In this document: positions 16,828 to 25,196 of the stretch, piece after piece
Position numbering within the stretch: the first letter of the stretch is position 1
Layout of the letters: each line of letters starts with the position of its first letter
From: JBEAOO01 sp041164825
GTDB taxonomy: Bacteria; Pseudomonadota; Gammaproteobacteria; Burkholderiales; Burkholderiaceae_C
NCBI GenBank assembly: GCA_041164825.1
Contig: JBEAOO010000167.1
Span: 1-31,639 of the forward strand
DNA length: 31,639 bases
Direction of reading: 5' to 3'
Notes under the pieces: generated by a model
Told to the model about the DNA's origin: nothing
What the model saw: the letters and a program-made list of their open reading frames with translations, nothing else
The model's database searches: none
Program-made: the position numbers and the translations under genes

Positions 16828-17526
16828 CTAGCGAAGCATCACCTCGAGGCGTTGCTTATGCGCCTCCCAGCCCGGGCAGACTTCGCCGAGCAGTTCAAAA
16901 AAAGACGCTGAGTGATCGGGGTGCAGCAGGTGGCAGAGTTCATGAAGCATGACGTAACGGATGCACGCTGCGGGCGCCTGAACCAAGCCGGAGTGCAAGG
17001 TCATCGTGCCTCCGGCTGAGAGGCTGCCCCAGCGCTTGGACAGACGTTGAATGCGCAGCGGGGGCAGCGCCAACCCCTGGAATCGATAGTGCCTGTGGCA
17101 TTGGGCCAGAAGTGGAGGGAACGCCGCTTGTGCCTGCCGATGACGCCACCGCGCCACCAGGCTCTCGACCTGTGCGGCCTTTCCGCCAGCGTCTTGCGCC
17201 AGCGTCACCACCAAGTCGGCACCTCGAATTTCTACGCATTGCGTGGACTGGCACGCCAGGCGCAGCTTGTAGCGGCGCCCCAGATGCAGGTGCGATTCAC
17301 CGGCCACCCAGACGCGTGCGGGCGTGCGAGGGTCGAATCGTCGAAAGTACGCCCTTTGCTCCGAGATCCACCGTTCACGCTTGGCCAGCATCGCTTCGAT
17401 GCGTGCGTCGTCACAATCGGCCGGCGCGCGTACACACACGGCGCCGTTGGGATGCACCTCCAGCGCCAGCGTCTTGCGGCGGTGGTCTGTGCGCACCACC
17501 TGTACCGTGGCCAAGGTATCAGCCAT
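16828..17526 (-). CDS. YgjP-like (DUF45) zinc metallopeptidase-type protein
   Basis: 232 residues. The zinc motif HELCH lies at about residues 195-199, with a likely third ligand in the following LLHPDHSASF segment; the upstream RIQRLSKRWGSLS and the final VCPGWEAHK are typical of the YgjP/DUF45 family, related to WSS1/SprT-type gluzincins. It overlaps the end of hsdR by 8 bases (ATGGCTGA shared), so it is the last gene of the restriction operon and translationally coupled to it. Members of this family are often found right after hsdR; substrate and role are unknown. Confidence 0.88.
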   Translation of the reverse strand: MADTLATVQVVRTDHRRKTLALEVHPNGAVCVRAPADCDDARIEAMLAKRERWISEQRAYFRRFDPRTPARVWVAGESHLHLGRRYKLRLACQSTQCVEIRGADLVVTLAQDAGGKAAQVESLVARWRHRQAQAAFPPLLAQCHRHYRFQGLALPPLRIQRLSKRWGSLSAGGTMTLHSGLVQAPAACIRYVMLHELCHLLHPDHSASFFELLGEVCPGWEAHKQRLEVMLR

Positions 17527-20500
17527 TCAAGCCTCGTGCCTTGGCCAAGTTCATGCCTTGGTCGATGATCGCGTCCATCTGCGTCGGTCTCAGCTGCACA
17601 CCACGCACCCCACCAACCACGTCGTACAAAAAGTGATCCAGCGCGATGCGCGTTTGGTTCATGGCGTCCAGATTGCGCCAGTAGTCCACCACGTGGTGTG
17701 TATTGAGCGCGGCCAACAAGGCCATGGCCACCTCCTCGGCCAAGCCCATGTTGTTCGGCAGACCGGGGATCTCGTCCAGCACCTTCTTCACCGTGCCATA
17801 GAGGGCCAGGCCATGGTCGTTGCCGCGCAACCCGGCCGGTACGTCGTCATGCGGCCGGCCCATCACCGCGTCGCGGGCCAGCGTCACCTGCTGCAGGTAG
17901 TTCAGCTCGTTGATGCGGCGAGCACGGTAGTCGTCAATGGCCTGCTGGATCAGGCGCGAGAACCGCTCGTAGTAGGCCGGGTCCACCTTGATGCGTTCTT
18001 CAATCACGCGCTTGGTGTTGAAGCCAATGATGTCGGCCTGCGCCGCCGGGGTCGTGGCGCCCTGTTCGTCGATCACTTTGCGCAGCGATGCGTTGTCGAG
18101 CACGTTCACCGCCGAGCGCAACACCAACACATCGCTGGCTTGCAAGTGCGTATTGAGCAGCTTGCGAATGCGCGGCTCGTAGTCGCGCTTGAAGTCCACC
18201 GCGTCGGCAAAGCGCAGTTGCGCGGCTTGCTTGAGCTTGGCAAAGCGCAGCATGTCGGCCTTGTAGCGGTCAATCTGCGCCACAGGTGTGGTCATCAAGA
18301 AGCGCTCGCTCGACAAGGCCAGTTGCAGCAAACGGCCAAATGCCGACAAGCGTTCGTAGAAGTCGTGCCGCGCGTCGTCGTCGCGCAGTTCGTCAAGGTA
18401 GGCGTTGGTGTCGTGCCGGTTGCCTACGCGGCGGAAGATTTCCAGCAAATGCGCGTGGGCATCGGGCAGTTGGGCCACCTCGGTCTGGATGTTCACCAGC
18501 ATGCCCGCCAAATCGCCCTCCTCAAACCCCGCCAGCGCCTGGTAGCTGGAGATGGCTTTGTCCAGTTCTTGCAGCACACCGGCGTAGTCCACGATCTGGC
18601 CAAAGTCTTTTTCCACCGTCGCCACGGGTTCGTCATCACCGCCGGACGCTTCAATCGGCGCCTCATACAGACGGTTCACCCGCGCAATGGCCTGCAGCAG
18701 CGTGTGTTCATGCAGCTCGCGGGTCAGGTACAGCACTCGGTTGCGCGGCGCGTCAAAGCCGGTCAGCAGCTTGTCTTTCACGATCAGCAGCTCCGGTGTC
18801 TCGCCGTGCTTGAAGGTGCTGATCAGTCGCTTGTTGTATTCCTCTTCGTTGCCGTGGCGCGCCATCATCTTGTCCCAGAAGCGGTGCACCGCTTCGGTGG
18901 GCTCGTCGTCTCCGCTGTCGTTGCCGGCGCGCCCGTTCGGGCCTGAAATCAGCACCTCGCAGCTCACCAGGCCGATCTCGTCGATGTAGTCCTTCAACCT
19001 CACCGCAGCCGCCCGGCTGGCCGCCACCACCTGTCCCTTGAACGGCGTGCCCTGCCAGGTGCTGCGAAAGTGTTCGCTGATGTCAAACGCCAGCATGTAC
19101 AGGTAAGGGTCCGCCTGCTGCAGCATCTTTTCGCGCGAATACTTGCGCTTCAAGTCGGCGCGCTGCGCATCGGTCAGGCCGGCGGTGTGCCGCTCGAACC
19201 ACTTGTCAATCGCATCCTGGTTCTGCTGCACGTCCACCCATCGGCTCTCATACAGCAGCTTCACCACCGCGCCGTCGCGCACGGCTTCGTCCATGGTGTA
19301 GCTGTCGATCAGCCCGCCAAAGCGGCTCAGCGTATTGCGTTCGCGCCGGGTCACTGGCGTGCCGGTGAAGCCGATGTAGCAGGCATTGGGCATCAGCAGC
19401 CGCATCTTGGCCGCCAGCGTGCCGAAGTGGGTGCGGTGCCCTTCGTCCACCAACACGAACACATCGGGAGAATCCACCGCAAAGCGTCGCGCGATCTGGC
19501 TCACGCGCTCAAATTTTTGAATCAGTGTGGTGATCACCTGCGCGCGCGGGCTCTTCACCAGCGCCAGCAGGTCGCGGGCCGAGGTCGCGCGCTGCGGCTC
19601 CAGCCCACAGGTCTTGAACGTGCCTTCGATTTGCTTGTCCAGGTCGTCGCGATCGGTCACCAGCACGATGCGCGGGTTCAACATCCCCGGCAGCAGCGCC
19701 AGCCGGCGCGCCAGCATCACCATGGTGAGCGACTTGCCCGAGCCTTGCGTGTGCCACACCACGCCGCCCGTGCGGCGCCGCGCACCGCTGTCGGTGGTCT
19801 CCCAATGGTGGATGCGTTCCACGATGCGCTCAATGGCGCGCACCTGCTGGTAGCGCGCCAGCTTGCGCGTGCCGCCGTCAAACACGGTGTAGTGAAAAAC
19901 CAGGCGCAGCAGGCGCTGCGGCTCCAGCAGCGCGGCCACGGCGCGGTCTTGGTCGGTCACGCTGCGAGCCACCAGATACTCGGCCGGTTCTTCCGCCACG
20001 CCGGTCACCGCGCGCGCGCCGCTCAGGCGCTGTATCAGTTCAAACAAGTCGGCCCGTACCCCGTCGGGCAGCGGCTGCGCCAACAACGCGTGCACCGATG
20101 CATCGCTCACTGTCTCGTCGCGCCAGGCCGACCAGAAGCGCCCCGGGCTGCCCACCGTGCCCACGCGCGCCGTTTGCCCGTTCAGCGCTAGCAGCACCTG
20201 TGTCATCACAAACAGATGCGGAGCCTGGTTCTCGCCTTGGTAGCTCACCAACTGAGCGACGCCGTGCATCACGTCAATGCCCGGCGCCTTGCATTCGATC
20301 AGTCCCAGCGGAATGCCATTGACGAACAGCGCCAGATCGCAGCGAATGGTGTTTTGGCTGCGCGTGCGTTGCACCACGAACTCAGGCGACACCTGAAACG
20401 TGTTGTCCAGCGGGTGCTGCCAATCGATGTAGCGCAGCGAGCGACCGCGCGAGTCGCCGTCGATCGTCTGCTCCAGGCTGGTGCCGAGGGTGATCAGGTC

Positions 20501-20827
20501 GTAGAAGGCCTCGTTGCTGCGATAGAGGCCGTTGTACGGCAGGCTTTTGAGGCGCTGGATGGCGGCGCTCAGGTTTTCTTCGGTGAACAGGTGTTCGCCC
20601 GTGGTGGTGTGGATGCGGTTGAGGCGCTTGAGTGCGTCGCGCAACACCTCTTCCAGCACCACCTGGCCCAGGCGGGGGCCGCGCGCCTGTCGCGCCTGCG
20701 CCGGGCTCAGGTAGTGCCAGCCCATGGCCAGCAGCAACTGCAAGGCAGGCGCCTGGCTTGCCATGACCTCGCTGGGATCGAAGTCCGGGTCGGGCGGCGG
20801 GCTGGGGGCCTGGGCGCTGGTCGTCAT
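17519..20827 (-). CDS. hsdR: Type I restriction enzyme R subunit (endonuclease/translocase)
   Basis: 1102 residues, full length. The N-terminal PD-(D/E)xK nuclease domain shows D164 and E178-C-K180 (CDLALFVNG, then LIECKAPG). The SF2 helicase motor has Walker A QGSGKS at about 361-366, VTDRDDLDKQIEGTF near 390-404, the DEGHR box at 461-465 and GFTGTP at 486-491, followed by the helicase C domain and a long helical C-terminal region. It cuts unmodified DNA after ATP-driven translocation when bound to HsdM2S. Its ATG at 20827 overlaps the hsdS stop by 4 bases, which decides this start; the frame extends upstream only as a shadow of hsdS. Confidence 0.95.
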   Translation of the reverse strand: MTTSAQAPSPPPDPDFDPSEVMASQAPALQLLLAMGWHYLSPAQARQARGPRLGQVVLEEVLRDALKRLNRIHTTTGEHLFTEENLSAAIQRLKSLPYNGLYRSNEAFYDLITLGTSLEQTIDGDSRGRSLRYIDWQHPLDNTFQVSPEFVVQRTRSQNTIRCDLALFVNGIPLGLIECKAPGIDVMHGVAQLVSYQGENQAPHLFVMTQVLLALNGQTARVGTVGSPGRFWSAWRDETVSDASVHALLAQPLPDGVRADLFELIQRLSGARAVTGVAEEPAEYLVARSVTDQDRAVAALLEPQRLLRLVFHYTVFDGGTRKLARYQQVRAIERIVERIHHWETTDSGARRRTGGVVWHTQGSGKSLTMVMLARRLALLPGMLNPRIVLVTDRDDLDKQIEGTFKTCGLEPQRATSARDLLALVKSPRAQVITTLIQKFERVSQIARRFAVDSPDVFVLVDEGHRTHFGTLAAKMRLLMPNACYIGFTGTPVTRRERNTLSRFGGLIDSYTMDEAVRDGAVVKLLYESRWVDVQQNQDAIDKWFERHTAGLTDAQRADLKRKYSREKMLQQADPYLYMLAFDISEHFRSTWQGTPFKGQVVAASRAAAVRLKDYIDEIGLVSCEVLISGPNGRAGNDSGDDEPTEAVHRFWDKMMARHGNEEEYNKRLISTFKHGETPELLIVKDKLLTGFDAPRNRVLYLTRELHEHTLLQAIARVNRLYEAPIEASGGDDEPVATVEKDFGQIVDYAGVLQELDKAISSYQALAGFEEGDLAGMLVNIQTEVAQLPDAHAHLLEIFRRVGNRHDTNAYLDELRDDDARHDFYERLSAFGRLLQLALSSERFLMTTPVAQIDRYKADMLRFAKLKQAAQLRFADAVDFKRDYEPRIRKLLNTHLQASDVLVLRSAVNVLDNASLRKVIDEQGATTPAAQADIIGFNTKRVIEERIKVDPAYYERFSRLIQQAIDDYRARRINELNYLQQVTLARDAVMGRPHDDVPAGLRGNDHGLALYGTVKKVLDEIPGLPNNMGLAEEVAMALLAALNTHHVVDYWRNLDAMNQTRIALDHFLYDVVGGVRGVQLRPTQMDAIIDQGMNLAKARGLNG

Positions 20828-22008
20828 GGGCGTTCTCCGGCGAGCAGTTGTTGCATGAGGGCGCGCTTTTGCTGTTGCAGGGCGGCGAGCTGCTGCTGCT
20901 GCAGTTGCAAGGCGTGGTCGGCCGCGTTCAGCACCTGGGCGATGGCGGCTTGTTCGGTTGGCGGCGGCATGTTCAGTCGCAGCTTGAAGAAGTCGCTGCT
21001 CGTCACGTTCAGCAGCCCGTGGCTGCGGGCGCCCTCGTGGGCGATGGCGCGCAACTGCCGGTTGAGCACGCCGCCTTCGAAAACCGCGGTGAGGAAGTCG
21101 GTGTCGGTCTGGGTTGTGTCGGTGATCCCGAAACACAAGCACAGCGTGGACACAATACCTTCGTCGAATCGGTCCAGCCGCTTGATGGCACCAAATGGGT
21201 AGCCCGCCGCCGCGCTGCGGTTGTAGGCAAATTCCCCGCGCTGAATCAACAGGTAGTGCTCGTTCTCTTCGGCGGCCATCTGCTTGGAGAAGTAGCTCCC
21301 TTGCTCCACCAGCCCGCGCTGAGCTGAGACCGTCAACGCACGGGCACAGCCATCAACGTTCTTGCGCGTTACACGCTTCAAGAGGGTGCCCAGTCGCTGC
21401 GATTGCCACGTGTCCTTGAAGCCTTTGAGTCGCTTGTGACCGGTCAGCAATTGCTGCATGAGCGCTTTTCGGCGACTTGCCAACACATTCACCAACATGG
21501 TTGCAATCTGAATGCTGATGTCCCATTGTTTCAACAGTGCGACGACGGACTCTTGGTAATCGATCGAGTAGACAGGGATAGGAAAGTCAGCCACGTCCTT
21601 CTTGGTGATGTTGGGGTCTTTTCTGCTGCTCCCAGCCAGCCGTTTCCAGTAGCCCACATGAAAGTTCAGCCACTCCAACAAAAACATGGGGTTGAGGCGA
21701 GCCGTGTCGGGAAGAATCGCAGTGAGTGCCTGGTTGATCGCGGACGGTTGTGCGAGCAACCCGGTGCGGCCGATCTGCCGAAACCCACCGTACATGGCGA
21801 CCAGCACCGCATTGGCCGGGATCAAGGAACAAGAGGATTTTTTGAGACCCAGATCCGACAACGTTTCCTCTGTTTCCAGAACGGGGCCGTTGTTCAAATC
21901 CGTTGTTTTCGCCCAGGGAATGCCACCACCAAAGTACTCGGGCTTGGATCGGCTGGGTGTGCCGCCGCCAGAAAACGTGGCGGCTTTTCTGAGAGGTATC
22001 GTCTTCAT
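20824..22008 (-). CDS. hsdS: Type I restriction enzyme specificity subunit HsdS (two target-recognition domains)
   Basis: 394 residues with the two-repeat architecture of a complete S subunit. The first recognition domain is about residues 1-150 (RKAATFSGGGTPSR, IPWAKTTDLN). Next comes a helical spacer ending ASRRKALMQQLLTG (178-190), then a second recognition domain and a matching spacer ending QKRALMQQLLAGERP at the C-terminus. The duplicated spacer ends show the internal repeat. The DNA target cannot be predicted by eye. By eye the first recognition domain is lower in GC than the neighbouring genes, as is common for exchanged domains. No Shine-Dalgarno precedes the ATG, which overlaps the stop of a 33-codon ORF. 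Confidence 0.93.
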   Translation of the reverse strand: MKTIPLRKAATFSGGGTPSRSKPEYFGGGIPWAKTTDLNNGPVLETEETLSDLGLKKSSCSLIPANAVLVAMYGGFRQIGRTGLLAQPSAINQALTAILPDTARLNPMFLLEWLNFHVGYWKRLAGSSRKDPNITKKDVADFPIPVYSIDYQESVVALLKQWDISIQIATMLVNVLASRRKALMQQLLTGHKRLKGFKDTWQSQRLGTLLKRVTRKNVDGCARALTVSAQRGLVEQGSYFSKQMAAEENEHYLLIQRGEFAYNRSAAAGYPFGAIKRLDRFDEGIVSTLCLCFGITDTTQTDTDFLTAVFEGGVLNRQLRAIAHEGARSHGLLNVTSSDFFKLRLNMPPPTEQAAIAQVLNAADHALQLQQQQLAALQQQKRALMQQLLAGERP

Positions 22009-22106
22009 GGGCGGAGATCACACGACGGAAATCGTGCGTGGAACACGGATTTCGGGGCGGCCATCAAGGGCCCTTTTGCACGTGCCAAGCCCTTGAGTGC
22101 CGTCAT
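22005..22106 (-). CDS. Possible 33-aa small ORF bridging dinD and hsdS
   Basis: The ATG overlaps the dinD stop (ATGA) and its TGA overlaps the hsdS ATG (ATGA), so it fills the 94-base spacer exactly. The peptide starts MTALKGLARAKGPLM and is basic (about 7 Lys/Arg against one Asp); no family is recognised. There is no clear ribosome-binding site for hsdS, so ribosomes leaving this frame could restart on hsdS. It may be a translational-coupling device rather than a functional peptide. Confidence 0.45.
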   Translation of the reverse strand: MTALKGLARAKGPLMAAPKSVFHARFPSCDLRP

Positions 22107-22957
22107 GGCTTTTTCCTGGGCGCCGCCACCTGCTTGGTTTTCTCGCGCTCAATCTGCTGAATGCTCTTGCCCGGCACGGGCAGTTGTTCGGGCAGGGTGC
22201 CGCCCAGTTCCTGGATGGTCTGGCGCACCTTGGCGCCCACAGTGTGGTGGGTTTTGTTGGCGGTGCCTTTGCCTTGCACGCCATCGCGCTTGAGTTTTTC
22301 TTCGGTCTGCGTGGCGCGAAAGAGGTTGGCCGCCAGCTCGGTGCTGCCCATGTGGTCGAGGATCTTGTGGCTCTTCTTGAGCCCTTTGCGCGCGTGGATG
22401 TCTCTGGCACCCAGGCCGCCGTACAGGCCTTTGTAGCCGTGGTCTTGGAACACGGCGTAGTCGAGCGGGGTTTCCACACCGGCGCTCTTGGCTGCGGCGC
22501 TCAGGGCCTTGTTGTGTTCTGCGAGTTCGTTGCGGATGGCCAAGCGCCGCTCGTCTTCGCTCAGGTGCTGAAACTGCGCCGCGTCGCTCAGCTCCTGGCG
22601 GCGCGTCTGCACGGCAAAGTAGGTCTGCCCATGGGCGATGACCGGTTTGCTGGGGTCACCGTTCTGCACGATGAGGTAGCAGGCGTAGCGCGAGAGCCGA
22701 ACATCCTCGATCTGGCGCTTGGCACCGGAGCCGATTTCAACCATATCGAGGATGTCCTCGAAATGGTCCTCTGCAGGATGCTCACTTTGCTTGCAGGCCT
22801 GCTTGGCGCGCTCGATGACGGGCAAGAAGTGTCGGTACTCCGAATACTCCAACACCCGTGCAAGGTGGCGAGCCCGCCAGAACTCCTGCCCGACCTCATC
22901 GACTTGACGGATGCCTTCAAAGGTGTCGAGGTGCGAGGTTTTGATTGACTTGTTCAC
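22103..22957 (-). CDS. dinD: DNA damage-inducible protein D (DinD)-like
   Basis: 284 residues, near the 274 of E. coli DinD. Characteristic segments are FEGIRQVDEVGQEFWRARHL with ARVLEYSEYRHF (BRO-N/anti-repressor-like N-terminal domain), DVRLSRYACYLIVQNGDPSK, and a C-terminal half with GLYGGLGARDIHARKGL and HTVGAKVRQTI. E. coli DinD is LexA-regulated and inhibits RecA filaments in vitro. Here there is no independent promoter: the start overlaps the hsdM stop by 4 bases, so it is expressed with the modification subunit. Its role inside a restriction operon is not known; a link between DNA damage and restriction control is an inference. Confidence 0.88.
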   Translation of the reverse strand: MNKSIKTSHLDTFEGIRQVDEVGQEFWRARHLARVLEYSEYRHFLPVIERAKQACKQSEHPAEDHFEDILDMVEIGSGAKRQIEDVRLSRYACYLIVQNGDPSKPVIAHGQTYFAVQTRRQELSDAAQFQHLSEDERRLAIRNELAEHNKALSAAAKSAGVETPLDYAVFQDHGYKGLYGGLGARDIHARKGLKKSHKILDHMGSTELAANLFRATQTEEKLKRDGVQGKGTANKTHHTVGAKVRQTIQELGGTLPEQLPVPGKSIQQIEREKTKQVAAPRKKP

Positions 22958-24516
22958 AGCCCCAGCTCCTTCAGGTGTTGCTTCATCTTCACGCGCACCG
23001 CACTGAGGGCGTCTTCCAAGCGCTCAATTTCGGCTTCGGTGGCTCGGAGGTCGATGGGCGCCTCTTCCTCGTAGGTGTCCACGTAGCGCGGAATGTTGAG
23101 GTTGAAGTCGTTCTCAGCCAGCGTGGCGCGGCTGACCAGGCTGGCGAACTTGTCCACGCCCTGGCGGGCACGGCAGGCGGCCACGATGTGCTGGATGTGC
23201 CCCTCTTCCATCTGGTTTTTGGTTTTGGCCGGCGTGTACTGGCTGCTGGCGTCGATGAAGAGCACGTCGTTGCAGTCGGCGCGTTCGCCGCCTTTCTCGC
23301 GCGCACGGTCCAGCAGCAGGATGGCGACCGGGATGCTGGTGGTGGGGAAAAGGTTGCCGGGCAGGCCGATCACCGCGTCGAGCAGGTTGTCCTCAATCAT
23401 GCGTTGGCGGATGCGCCCTTCGGCCCCGCCGCGGAACAGCACGCCATGAGGCACCACCACGGCCACACGGCCCGCTTGCGGTTTGGCCACTTCCACCATG
23501 TGGCTGATGAAGGCGTAGTCGCCTTTGCTTTTGGGTGGGATGCCGCGCCAGAAGCGGTTGTAGCGGTCGTGTTCGGCGTCGTCTGCGCCCCATTTGTCGA
23601 GACTGAAGGGTGGGTTGGCGACTACGATGTCGAAGCGCAGCAGGCGGTCGTTGTCCACCAGCAAGGGGTTGCGCAGGCTGTCGCCGCGCTCGACGCGCGC
23701 GGAGTCGAAGCCGTGGATGAACATGTTCATCAGCGCCAGGGCGTAGGTGCTTTGGTTGAGCTCTTGCCCATAGAGCGACACATTGTTGTTGCCCACGGCG
23801 GCGGCGGCTTCGAGCAGCAAGCCGGCCGAGCCGCAAGCAGGGTCGCAAATGCGCATGCCGGGCTGCGGGTTGGCCAGCACGGCCAGCAAGCGCGAGACGG
23901 CCATGGGGGTGTAGAACTCACCGGCTTTTTTGCCCGCATCGGAGGCAAAACGCTCAATCAGGTAGATGTAGGCGGAGCCAATGGCGTCTTCTTTGACACG
24001 GCTGGGGCGCAGGTCCAGATCGGAGAAGTCTTCCAGCAGGTGCTTCAGTCGGCCGTTGCGTTCTTTGGTGTCGCCCAGGCGGTCGGTGTTGAAGTCGATG
24101 TTCTTGAAAACGTCGTCGAGCTTGTGGCGGTCTTGGTTGGCTTCAGCGATGTGGCGCAGCGTGATGTCGATCAGCTCGCCCACGTTGGGCGCGTTGCGGC
24201 GCTCGTAGAGGCTGCCAAAGTCGGCCCGAAAGATGTCGATGGGCTTCTTGGTCTTAGGGTCAGTGAGCTCGACGACGGGCAGCACGAAACGGTCGCGTTC
24301 CATCAGGCGGTGGATGCGCTCGGGGTTGTCGCCGTACTGCTTTTTGTAGGCCTCGTAGTGGTCGTGCCAGACATCGCTGATGTACTTGAGGAACATCATC
24401 GTCAGGATGTAGTCCTTGTACTGGGCGGGGTCGATGGTGCCGCGGAAGGTGTTGCACGCGGCCCATGCTTTGCGAAAGATGTCTTGCGGGGTGGTGACGG
24501 TGATGGTGTCGTTCAT
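22954..24516 (-). CDS. hsdM: Type I DNA methyltransferase subunit HsdM
   Basis: 520 residues, full length. It transfers a methyl group from SAM to adenine N6 in the target chosen by HsdS. The N-terminal helical domain (HsdM_N, about 10-150) precedes AGEFYTP (198-204), SAM-binding motif I DPACGSAG (225-232) and catalytic motif IV NPPF (301-304, VVANPPFSLD), typical of gamma-class N6-adenine methylases. Its stop overlaps the dinD start. The ATG at 24516 lies downstream of a perfect 11-bp hairpin in the 56-bp spacer after the two-TM gene. Confidence 0.95.
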   Translation of the reverse strand: MNDTITVTTPQDIFRKAWAACNTFRGTIDPAQYKDYILTMMFLKYISDVWHDHYEAYKKQYGDNPERIHRLMERDRFVLPVVELTDPKTKKPIDIFRADFGSLYERRNAPNVGELIDITLRHIAEANQDRHKLDDVFKNIDFNTDRLGDTKERNGRLKHLLEDFSDLDLRPSRVKEDAIGSAYIYLIERFASDAGKKAGEFYTPMAVSRLLAVLANPQPGMRICDPACGSAGLLLEAAAAVGNNNVSLYGQELNQSTYALALMNMFIHGFDSARVERGDSLRNPLLVDNDRLLRFDIVVANPPFSLDKWGADDAEHDRYNRFWRGIPPKSKGDYAFISHMVEVAKPQAGRVAVVVPHGVLFRGGAEGRIRQRMIEDNLLDAVIGLPGNLFPTTSIPVAILLLDRAREKGGERADCNDVLFIDASSQYTPAKTKNQMEEGHIQHIVAACRARQGVDKFASLVSRATLAENDFNLNIPRYVDTYEEEAPIDLRATEAEIERLEDALSAVRVKMKQHLKELGL

Positions 24517-24537
24517 GGTTCAGTGCTTTCTCGCTCT

Positions 24538-24562
24538 GGTGGCCCGACGGGGTCGGGCCACC
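24538..24562. other. Perfect 11-bp hairpin between the two-TM gene and hsdM
   Basis: GGTGGCCCGAC / GTCGGGCCACC with a GGG loop, 22 bases before the hsdM ATG. There is no T tract on the minus strand, so it looks more like an mRNA structure that could tune hsdM expression than a terminator. Confidence 0.7.
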
Positions 24563-24572
24563 ATGAGGTTCA

Positions 24573-24983
24573 TCAGGCCGCGCCCTTTTCACGGAGCAGG
24601 TGTCCGATCTCGCGCAGGGCGTTCATTTGTCGCAGGGCGAATTCGCTGGGCTCACCTTGGCTGAGGGCATACAGCCAAGCACCGGGCAGGCAGAGCCCGA
24701 GCGCAGCCAGTGCGACAGTCAGCCAATGGTTCCAGTGCACCCAGAGGGCGGAGAACCATGTGGCCCCGCCGCCCGTCAGCATCCACAGCAGCAGCTTCAT
24801 GGCAAGCGTCCACTGCTGGCCGCGCTCGCGTTCCAGCAGTTGCTTGCGCCACGCTTGCTCGGCGCGCAGTTCGGCGACGCTGCATTGCGTCAACGGTCGC
24901 CCCTCCTCGCTGGACGTGCCAATCAATTGGACGATGTTGCCGTTGCCCAGTTGTTGAATGGGACTGCGGTCAATGCTTGCCAT
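24573..24983 (-). CDS. Two-transmembrane protein of unknown function in the restriction operon
   Basis: 136 residues, not recognised. The N-terminal 55 residues are polar, with a helical charged segment (ELRAEQAWRKQLLERERG). Two hydrophobic helices follow at about 61-82 and 86-107, joined by a short Trp-rich loop (WVHWNHW), then a cytoplasmic-looking helical tail (RQMNALREIGHLL). The start at 24983 lies inside the last codons of a 39-codon ORF read in another frame, implying translational coupling; AAGGGG stands upstream. Membrane proteins are not standard Type I RM components, so it could be an accessory or a passenger. Confidence 0.72.
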   Translation of the reverse strand: MASIDRSPIQQLGNGNIVQLIGTSSEEGRPLTQCSVAELRAEQAWRKQLLERERGQQWTLAMKLLLWMLTGGGATWFSALWVHWNHWLTVALAALGLCLPGAWLYALSQGEPSEFALRQMNALREIGHLLREKGAA

Positions 24984-25089
24984 GAGCCTGCCCCTTCATC
25001 GGTGGTTGCAAGGCATTGAGATGCACCGCGCGAGGGACTGCGCAGCCTCGCGGGACCCCAGGCGGGTAAAATTCCGAGTTGATTGCCAT
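24970..25089 (-). CDS. Small ORF, 39 aa, upstream of and overlapping the two-TM gene
   Basis: The ATG at 25089 is preceded by a strong ribosome-binding site (AAAGGA, 6 bases upstream). The peptide begins MAINSEFYPPGVPRGCAVPR, is Pro-rich in the first half and ends MKGQAHGKH. It has no membrane helix. Its stop lies 14 bases inside the start of the two-TM gene, a typical coupling overlap. No family is recognised. The good ribosome-binding site and overlap argue for translation; a regulatory leader peptide is the main alternative. Confidence 0.6.
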   Translation of the reverse strand: MAINSEFYPPGVPRGCAVPRAVHLNALQPPMKGQAHGKH

Positions 25090-25125
25090 GGTGATTCCTT
25101 TGCTGTTTTGCCGGGTTGCAGTCCG

Positions 25126-25156
25126 AAGGCTGGGGTGGTCGAAACACCCCAGCCTT
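25126..25156. other. 12-bp hairpin in spacer after the half-HsdS gene
   Basis: Perfect stem AAGGCTGGGGTG / CACCCCAGCCTT with a 7-nt loop. On the plus strand CACC and five Ts follow it, terminator-like for plus-strand transcription; on the minus strand there is no T tract. Confidence 0.7.
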
Positions 25157-25165
25157 CACCTTTTT

Positions 25166-25196
25166 GTGCGGTGATCTGGACGAGGGATCACCGCAC
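25166..25196. other. 11-bp hairpin overlapping the half-HsdS stop codon
   Basis: Perfect stem GTGCGGTGATC / GATCACCGCAC with a 9-nt loop; the TGA stop at 25188-25190 lies in the stem. With the neighbouring 12-bp hairpin it gives two strong structures in a row in the mRNA between the first cistron and the rest of the operon. Confidence 0.7.

Noticed and set aside
25126..25156. Rho-independent terminator of the RM operon
   Set aside because: The T-rich tract is on the plus strand side only; no U tract follows in the direction of operon transcription.
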